Of a stretch of 17,868 bases of DNA, positions 13,057 through 17,868 are shown piece by piece. How positions within the stretch are numbered: the stretch's first letter is position 1; each line of letters opens with the position of its first letter. The translations under genes and the position numbers were made by a program. Origin of the DNA: CAYQLT01 sp964418425 (GTDB lineage Bacteria; Bacillota; Limnochordia; Limnochordales; Geochordaceae); assembly GCA_964418425.1 (NCBI GenBank), contig CAYQLT010000053.1, forward strand, positions 1 through 17,868, in the 5' to 3' direction. Under the pieces are notes generated by a model. The model saw nothing but the letters and a program-made list of their open reading frames with translations, was not told the origin of the DNA and ran no database searches.

Positions 13057-14867
13057 GTGGAGCTGCTGCACCCCGTCGTTCGCCGCTGGAAAGAAGACGC
13101 CCAGGCCGACCCCGAGGCTTTCTGGGCCCGTGCGGCGGAATCGGTTGCATGGTTCCGAAAGTGGGATCGCGTCTTTGAATCCGAGCCTCCGTCCTTTCGG
13201 TGGTTCACCGGAGCGTTGACCAACCTGAGCTTCAATGCCGTGGAGCGCCACGTCGCGCTCGGAAGGGGCGGGCATGGGGCGTTGGTGTGGGTGAGCGAGC
13301 GGGGTGACCGGCAGGTTTACACCTATGCCCAGCTCCACCACTCCGTCAAGGGCATCGCAGCTGCCCTGCGGGGTCTGGGCGTGGGCCGAGGGGATACGGT
13401 CGCCATCTACATGCCCACCATGCCCGAAGCCATCATGGCCATGCTGGCCGCCACCCGCATCGGCGCCATCCACCTGGTGGTCTTCGCGGGCTTCGGAAGC
13501 CGGGCCCTGGCGGAGCGAATCCGCCTGGCGGGGGCGCGCGTGCTGCTCACCGCCGATGCCACCTGGCGCAAGGGTCGCGCCGTGAACCTGTGGGAGATCG
13601 CCCAAGAGGCTCTGGGCGACCCCGACTCCCCGGTACAAAGGGTGGTGGTTCTGCGCCGGACCTCCGCCCCCATCCGGCTTGAGCCCGGCCGGGATCAGCT
13701 CTGGGAGACCTTCCTCGAGGGCGGGCAGGGACACCCCGACGGATACGAGGTGATGGAGGCCAACGAGCCCGCCTACATCCTGGCCACCTCCGGCACCACG
13801 GCCAAGCCGAAGCTGGCAGTGCACACGCACGGAGCCTACCAGGTGGGCATCTGCAGCACCGCCGCCTGGTGCTTCGGGCTCAAGCCGTCCGACGTCTGGT
13901 GGTCCACCTCGGACATCGGCTGGGTCGTGGGGCACAGCTACATCGTCTACGCGCCCCTTCTGCTGGGCTGCACCACCGTCGCCTACGAGGGCGCGCTCGA
14001 CCACCCCGGGCCCGAGACCTTCTACCGCATCATCGAGGAAAACCGCGTCACGGGCATCTTCACCGCCCCCACGGCCGTCCGGCTGCTCATGCGCTACGGG
14101 GCCGAGCCGGCCCGCCGCTTCGACCTGAGTTCGGTCGAGCGCGTCTTCTCCGCCGGCGAGGTGCTCAACCCCCCTGCCTGGGAGTGGTTCCAGAAGGAGG
14201 TCTTCGGGGGCCGGGTACCTGTGGTGGACCACTGGTGGCAGACGGAGACGGGGGGCCCCGTCATCGGCAATCCGTACGGCCTCGGCCTTCTGCCCATCAA
14301 GCCCGGCTCCGCCGGCATACCCCTTCCCGGTTTCTCGGCCGAGGTTCGCACGCCGGAGGGACGCCCCAGTGCGCCGGGCGAGAAGGGAGTGGTGGTGCTG
14401 ACCCGGCCGTTCCCGGGGCTGACGGCCACCCTCTGGGGCGACCCGGAACGCTACGGGCGGGACTACTGGGAGCGCATCCCGGGCGTCTACTTCACCGGGG
14501 ATGCGGCGTACGTGGACGAGGACGGCTACTTCTGGTTCAGCGGGCGGGCGGACGAGATCATCAAGGTGGCCGGTCACCGCATCGGGACCATCGAGGTGGA
14601 GACCGCCTTCCTGCGCCACCCCGCGGTGGCGGAAGCCGGTGCGACGGGGCGTCCGGACGAACTGCGCGGCGAGGTGATCTCGGCCTTCGTGGTGCTGAAG
14701 GCAGGCCACGATCCCTCGGATGCGTTGCGATCCGAACTCATCCAGACCGTGCGCCGGGAGCTGGGCCCGGTGGCCGTCATCGGCGAGGTGAACTTCGTGC
14801 GCGCCCTGCCCAAGACCCGCAGCGGCAAGATCATGCGCCGGGTGCTCAAAGCCGTGATCCTCAACCG
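13057..14867 (+). CDS. AMP-forming acyl-CoA synthetase (acetate/propionate type), 3' end lost in gap
   Basis: 603 residues readable from GTG 13057, which has AAGGGGGG seven bases upstream. It belongs to the Acs/PrpE branch of the ANL superfamily and would form acetyl- or propionyl-CoA from acid, ATP and CoA. The P-loop is TSGTTAKPKLAVHTHG (about 244-259), deviating from the Acs consensus TSGSTGKPKG at three positions. WWQTETG (about 393-399) keeps the Trp that restricts the Acs acyl pocket. The hinge region GRADEIIKVAGHRIGT and the catalytic K591 in KTRSGKIMRR are intact. DHWWQTETGGP with LLPIKPGSAGIPLPGF looks more PrpE-like than Acs-like. Only about 30 C-terminal residues should be missing. 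It is divergent from the two-component genes and probably controlled by them. Confidence 0.9.
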
Positions 14868-14967
14868 NNNNNNNNNNNNNNNNNNNNNNNNNNNNNNNNN
14901 NNNNNNNNNNNNNNNNNNNNNNNNNNNNNNNNNNNNNNNNNNNNNNNNNNNNNNNNNNNNNNNNNNN
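14868..14967. other. Assembly gap (100 N) between two synthetase genes
   Basis: Exactly 100 N. The missing tail of the first synthetase and the missing head of the second (about 30 and 70 residues expected) need more than 300 bp. The real distance is therefore longer than drawn, and the apparent single frame through the gap is accidental. Confidence 0.97.
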
Positions 14968-16755
14968 CAGGTGCTGGACTGGTCCCATGCGCCCTTTGCT
15001 CGCTGGTACGTCAACGGCCAGCTCAACGCCTCTTTCAACTGCATCGACCGGCACCTCTCCGGGTGGCGGCGCACCAAGGCCGCGATCATCTGGGAAGGCG
15101 AGCCCGGGGATTCCCGGGTGCTCACCTACCAGGACCTCTACCGGGAGGTCACCCGGTTTGCCAACGTCCTCAAGCAGCTGGGCGTGCGGCGTGGCGACCG
15201 GGTCTCCATATACCTGGGGATGATCCCCGAACTGCCCATCGCGATGCTGGCGTGCGCCCGCATCGGCGCCGTCCACAGCGTGGTCTTCGGCGGGTTTTCG
15301 GCGGAGTCGCTTCGAGACCGCATCAACGACTGCCAGGCGAAGGTGCTCATTACCGCCGACGGCGGGTGGCGGCGCGGCCACGTGGTGCCCCTCAAGGCCA
15401 ACGCGGACGAGGCGCTGGAAGGCTGCCCGTCGGTGGAGAAGGTGGTGGTCGTGCGCCGCATCGGCCGGGAGGAGGTCATCCAGGGCCACTTCCGGCCGGA
15501 GCGGGATCTGTGGTGGCACGAGCTCATGAGCCAGGCCGCCATCGGCTGTCCGTGCGAATCCATGGATTCCGAAGACCCCCTCTACATCCTCTACACCTCC
15601 GGTTCGACGGGAAAGCCCAAGGGGGTGCTGCACACCACGGGCGGGTACCTGACGGGCGTGGCCTGCACCACCCACTACGTCTTCGACATGAAAGAGGACG
15701 ACACGTACTGGTGCACGGCCGACATCGGGTGGGTGACGGGCCACAGTTACATCGTCTATGGCCCCCTCTGCCTGGGCGCCACGACGCTGATGTACGAGGG
15801 GGCACCCGATTACCCGCACCGAGGGCGGTTTTGGGAGATCGTCGAGAAGTACCAGGTCACCAAGTTCTACACCGCCCCCACCGCAATCCGGTCCTTCATG
15901 AAATGGGGTCCCGAGTGGCCGGCCCGCCACGACCTCTCCAGCCTGCGGCTTCTCGGAACCGTGGGCGAGCCCATCAACCCCGAGGCCTGGATCTGGTACC
16001 ACCGCCACATCGGGCGGGAGCGCTGCCCCATCGTCGACACGTGGTGGCAGACCGAAACGGGCATGATCATGATCACCCCTCTGCCCGGCGTCACCCGAAC
16101 CAAGCCGGGCTCGGCGACCACCGTCTTTCCCGGCGTTGAGGCCGAGATCGTGGACGGCTCCGGGCGCCCGGTCGGGCCCAACGAGGGCGGGTTCCTGGTG
16201 CTCACGCAGCCGTGGCCGGCCATGCTGCGCACCATCTGGGGCGACCCCGAGCGGTTCAAGCAACAGTACTGGAGCCGCTTCCCGGGCGTCTACTTCACGG
16301 GCGACGGCGCCAAGCGGGACGAGAACGGCTACTTCATCATCGTGGGCCGGGTGGACGACGTCATCAACGTGGCGGGCCACCGCATCGGAACCTGGGAGGT
16401 GGAATCCGCCCTGGTGGACCACCCAGCGGTGGCCGAGGCGGCGGTCATCGGACGCCAGCATGAGCTGAAAGGGCAGGCGATTTCCGCCTTCGTCACCCTC
16501 AAGGAGGGGCATCGGGGGAGCCAGGCCCTGGCGGCCGAGCTTCGGGAGCACGTGGCTCGCAAGATCGGCGGCCTGGCACGCCCGGAAGAGATCTTCTTCA
16601 CGGCCGACCTCCCCAAGACCCGCTCCGGCAAGATCATGCGGCGGCTCTTGCGGGACGTGGCCGAGGGCCGGGCCCTGGGCGACACCACAACCCTGGCCGA
16701 CCCGGCGGTCGTGGCCCGGCTGAAGCAGATGTACGAGGAGGGGGAGGAGACGTGA
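14968..16755 (+). CDS. acs: Acetyl-CoA synthetase (AMP-forming), 5' end lost in gap
   Basis: 595 readable residues to TGA 16755, beginning at VLDWSHAPFARWYVNG. In full-length Acs this point lies about 70 residues from the start. It is a canonical acetate-CoA ligase: TSGSTGKPKGVLHTTGGY P-loop, VDTWWQTETG with the acyl-pocket Trp, GRVDDVINVAGHRIGT hinge, and KTRSGKIMRRLLRD with the catalytic Lys. This Lys is the residue acetylated in regulated Acs enzymes. The C terminus LADPAVVARLKQMYEE is complete. It activates acetate to acetyl-CoA in the cytoplasm. Same strand as the first synthetase and the symporter, so probably one acetate assimilation unit. The better match to consensus makes this the true Acs of the two. 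Confidence 0.95.
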   Translation, partial: QVLDWSHAPFARWYVNGQLNASFNCIDRHLSGWRRTKAAIIWEGEPGDSRVLTYQDLYREVTRFANVLKQLGVRRGDRVSIYLGMIPELPIAMLACARIGAVHSVVFGGFSAESLRDRINDCQAKVLITADGGWRRGHVVPLKANADEALEGCPSVEKVVVVRRIGREEVIQGHFRPERDLWWHELMSQAAIGCPCESMDSEDPLYILYTSGSTGKPKGVLHTTGGYLTGVACTTHYVFDMKEDDTYWCTADIGWVTGHSYIVYGPLCLGATTLMYEGAPDYPHRGRFWEIVEKYQVTKFYTAPTAIRSFMKWGPEWPARHDLSSLRLLGTVGEPINPEAWIWYHRHIGRERCPIVDTWWQTETGMIMITPLPGVTRTKPGSATTVFPGVEAEIVDGSGRPVGPNEGGFLVLTQPWPAMLRTIWGDPERFKQQYWSRFPGVYFTGDGAKRDENGYFIIVGRVDDVINVAGHRIGTWEVESALVDHPAVAEAAVIGRQHELKGQAISAFVTLKEGHRGSQALAAELREHVARKIGGLARPEEIFFTADLPKTRSGKIMRRLLRDVAEGRALGDTTTLADPAVVARLKQMYEEGEET

Positions 16756-16768
16756 AGCGGAGGGGAGG

Positions 16769-16777
16769 GGCGAACGG
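16769..16777 (-). promoter_or_regulatory. Candidate LytTR regulator site before the symporter
   Basis: GGCGAACGG on the plus strand is the exact reverse complement of the CCGTTCGCC sites at 12872 and 12914. It lies in the 145-bp gap between acs and the symporter gene. No other exact copy was found by eye in the window. Confidence 0.45.
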
Positions 16778-16779
16778 GA

Positions 16780-16792
16780 GGCACGGCGTGCC
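16780..16792. promoter_or_regulatory. 13-bp perfect palindrome before the symporter
   Basis: GGCACG-G-CGTGCC, with single-base centre. It shares the 9-bp core CACGGCGTG with the palindrome in the TrmB promoter (8964-8976, opposite strand), and has the same 13-bp architecture. Candidate operator for a shared regulator. Confidence 0.45.
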
Positions 16793-16801
16793 ACGTGAAC
16801 A

Positions 16802-16826
16802 CGACGGCGGCCCCGGGTCGCCGTCG
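16802..16826 (+). repeat. Inverted repeat between acs and the symporter
   Basis: Arms CGACGGCG and CGCCGTCG (8 bp, perfect) with a 9-nt loop that contains CCCGGG. No T-run follows, so it is not a standard intrinsic terminator. It could be a processing or attenuation hairpin that sets the relative expression of acs and symporter, or simply a GC-rich repeat. Confidence 0.4.
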
Positions 16827-16900
16827 GCGAAGTTGTCCCGTGACCGGCTTCAGTTGTGAGCGGCTGCACTCAAACAAACGAGTGGGGGAGGGACTGACGG

Positions 16901-17868
16901 GTGAGTCCGGTAGCTTGGGTGTGGACCTTCGTCATCGCCTACTGGCTCTATTGCATCTACTGGGGCATCCGGGGCGCCCGGTTGGCCACGACGGCCGGGC
17001 AGTACATCCTGGCGGGCCGGCAGCTGCCCATGTGGATTTTCATCCTGGCCGCCACCGCAACCTCGTTCAGCGGCTGGACCTTCATCGGCCATCCCGGGCT
17101 GATCTGGCGGGACGGCCTCGCGTACGCCTTCGCCTCCTTCTACGTGCTCACCATCCCCATCACCGGCGCCTTCTTCGCCAAGCGGCAGTGGCTTTTGGGC
17201 AAACGCTACGGCTTCATCACCCCCGGCGACATGTACGCGTACTACTACGGCACGGAGGCCATGCGCTGGCTTGTGGTGCTGGTGGCGTTCTTGTACAGCG
17301 CGTTTTACTCCGCAGTGCAGCTGATGGCCTCAGGGGCCCTCTTTCAGCACGTCACGGGGGTCCCTCGGGTGGCCGGCTCGATCCTGCTGGCGGCCGTGGT
17401 GGTGTTCTACGTGGCGGCCGGGGGCTTGCGGAGCATCGCTTGGGTGGATGCCCTGCAGGCGTTTTTGCTGGTGGCCGGCATCATCACGCTGGGGGCCTTC
17501 GTGCTGTACGGCACCGGCGGATGGGCGGCTTTGAGCCAGCAAATCCGCTCGCTTCCGGAGAAGTACCTGCAGATCCCCGGCGTCATGGAGTTCACCACCG
17601 GCAAGACCATCTGGACGGGCACCATGATCCTCACCTACATGTTCTCGCTCATGGGGATCCAGGCGTCGCCGGCCTTCACCATGTGGGCCTTCTCCAACAA
17701 GAACCCCAAGCCGTTCCCCTGGCAGCAGGTCTTCGCCTCCACCTTCGTGGTGGGCTTCGCGCTCTTCTTCTTCACCGCCATCCAGGGGATGGGCGGGCGG
17801 GTGTTCAGCGACACCCTGGGGGTGGCCCGGGATAGCGACCTGGTGCCCCTGCTCATGACCCACTACCT
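16901..17868 (+). CDS. Sodium:solute symporter (SSS family), truncated by window edge
   Basis: 322 residues from GTG 16901 to the window edge; GGAGG lies nine bases upstream. Hydrophobic with about eight predicted helices in the visible part. Family features are the first helix followed by an AGQYILAGRQLPMW segment, then the conserved ATATSFSGWTFIGHPGL, a charged KRQWLLGKRYGFITPGD loop, and GGLRSIAWVDALQAFLLVAG in the middle. It is expected to couple Na+ to uptake of an organic acid or related solute. Its position right after acs, and the shared regulatory 9-mer, favour acetate or another short-chain acid (an ActP-like role). Substrate is inferred from context only. Confidence 0.9.
   Translation, partial: MSPVAWVWTFVIAYWLYCIYWGIRGARLATTAGQYILAGRQLPMWIFILAATATSFSGWTFIGHPGLIWRDGLAYAFASFYVLTIPITGAFFAKRQWLLGKRYGFITPGDMYAYYYGTEAMRWLVVLVAFLYSAFYSAVQLMASGALFQHVTGVPRVAGSILLAAVVVFYVAAGGLRSIAWVDALQAFLLVAGIITLGAFVLYGTGGWAALSQQIRSLPEKYLQIPGVMEFTTGKTIWTGTMILTYMFSLMGIQASPAFTMWAFSNKNPKPFPWQQVFASTFVVGFALFFFTAIQGMGGRVFSDTLGVARDSDLVPLLMTHY

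Noticed and set aside
13057..16755. A single fused double acyl-CoA synthetase
   Set aside because: The frame continues only because the N run is 100 bases long. The first domain lacks its C-terminal tail and the second its N-terminal part, so two separate genes interrupted by a gap are far more likely.
12595..16869. Open reading frame of about 1400 codons on the minus strand opposite both synthetase genes
   Set aside because: It runs through the N gap, has low-complexity composition, and mirrors the codon bias of two clearly conserved genes on the other strand. No domain is recognisable.

Overview
The window is a GC-rich bacterial scaffold piece with two 100-N placeholder gaps (9942-10041 and 14868-14967), so it comes from a draft assembly. 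GTG and TTG starts are common, G-rich Shine-Dalgarno sequences are clear, and genes are tightly overlapped. Liv-type uptake, a LytS/LytTR two-component system, a TrmB-type regulator and coenzyme F420 genes occur together. This would suit a GC-rich Bacillota (Limnochordia, Symbiobacterium or Thermaerobacter-like) or a Chloroflexota/Thermomicrobia-like organism. The sequence alone does not settle which; composition was judged by eye.

Left part (1-9941, all minus strand). Read in the direction of transcription, the order is: amidohydrolase, TrmB-family regulator, homocitrate/isopropylmalate synthase-like DRE-TIM enzyme, cyclase-family metal hydrolase, then a complete branched-chain-amino-acid-type ABC transporter (binding protein, two permeases, two ATPases). 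From TrmB to livF every junction is an overlap or a gap of at most 40 nt, so this looks like one regulated import-and-metabolism operon. A sigma-A-like promoter with a perfect 13-bp palindrome in its spacer sits in front of the TrmB gene. After a 142-nt gap comes a tightly coupled pair, npdG (F420:NADP+ oxidoreductase) and a nitroreductase resembling the C-terminal domain of FbiB. This points to coenzyme F420 metabolism.

Right part (10267-17868). This looks like an acetate/short-chain acid assimilation locus. It holds a small two-helix membrane protein (DUF485-like), a convergent LytTR response regulator with its LytS-type kinase, two divergently transcribed AMP-forming acyl-CoA synthetases separated by an assembly gap, and the start of a sodium:solute symporter. 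The 9-mer CCGTTCGCC resembles sites bound by LytTR regulators such as AlgR. By eye it occurs exactly three times in the window: twice (42 bp apart, one copy inside a 9+9 bp inverted repeat) in the kinase/acs intergenic region and once before the symporter. The suggested circuit is that the two-component system controls both acs and symporter. This would parallel CrbSR control of acs/actP but use a LytS/LytTR pair.

No rRNA, tRNA, CRISPR array, transposase or integrase was seen.
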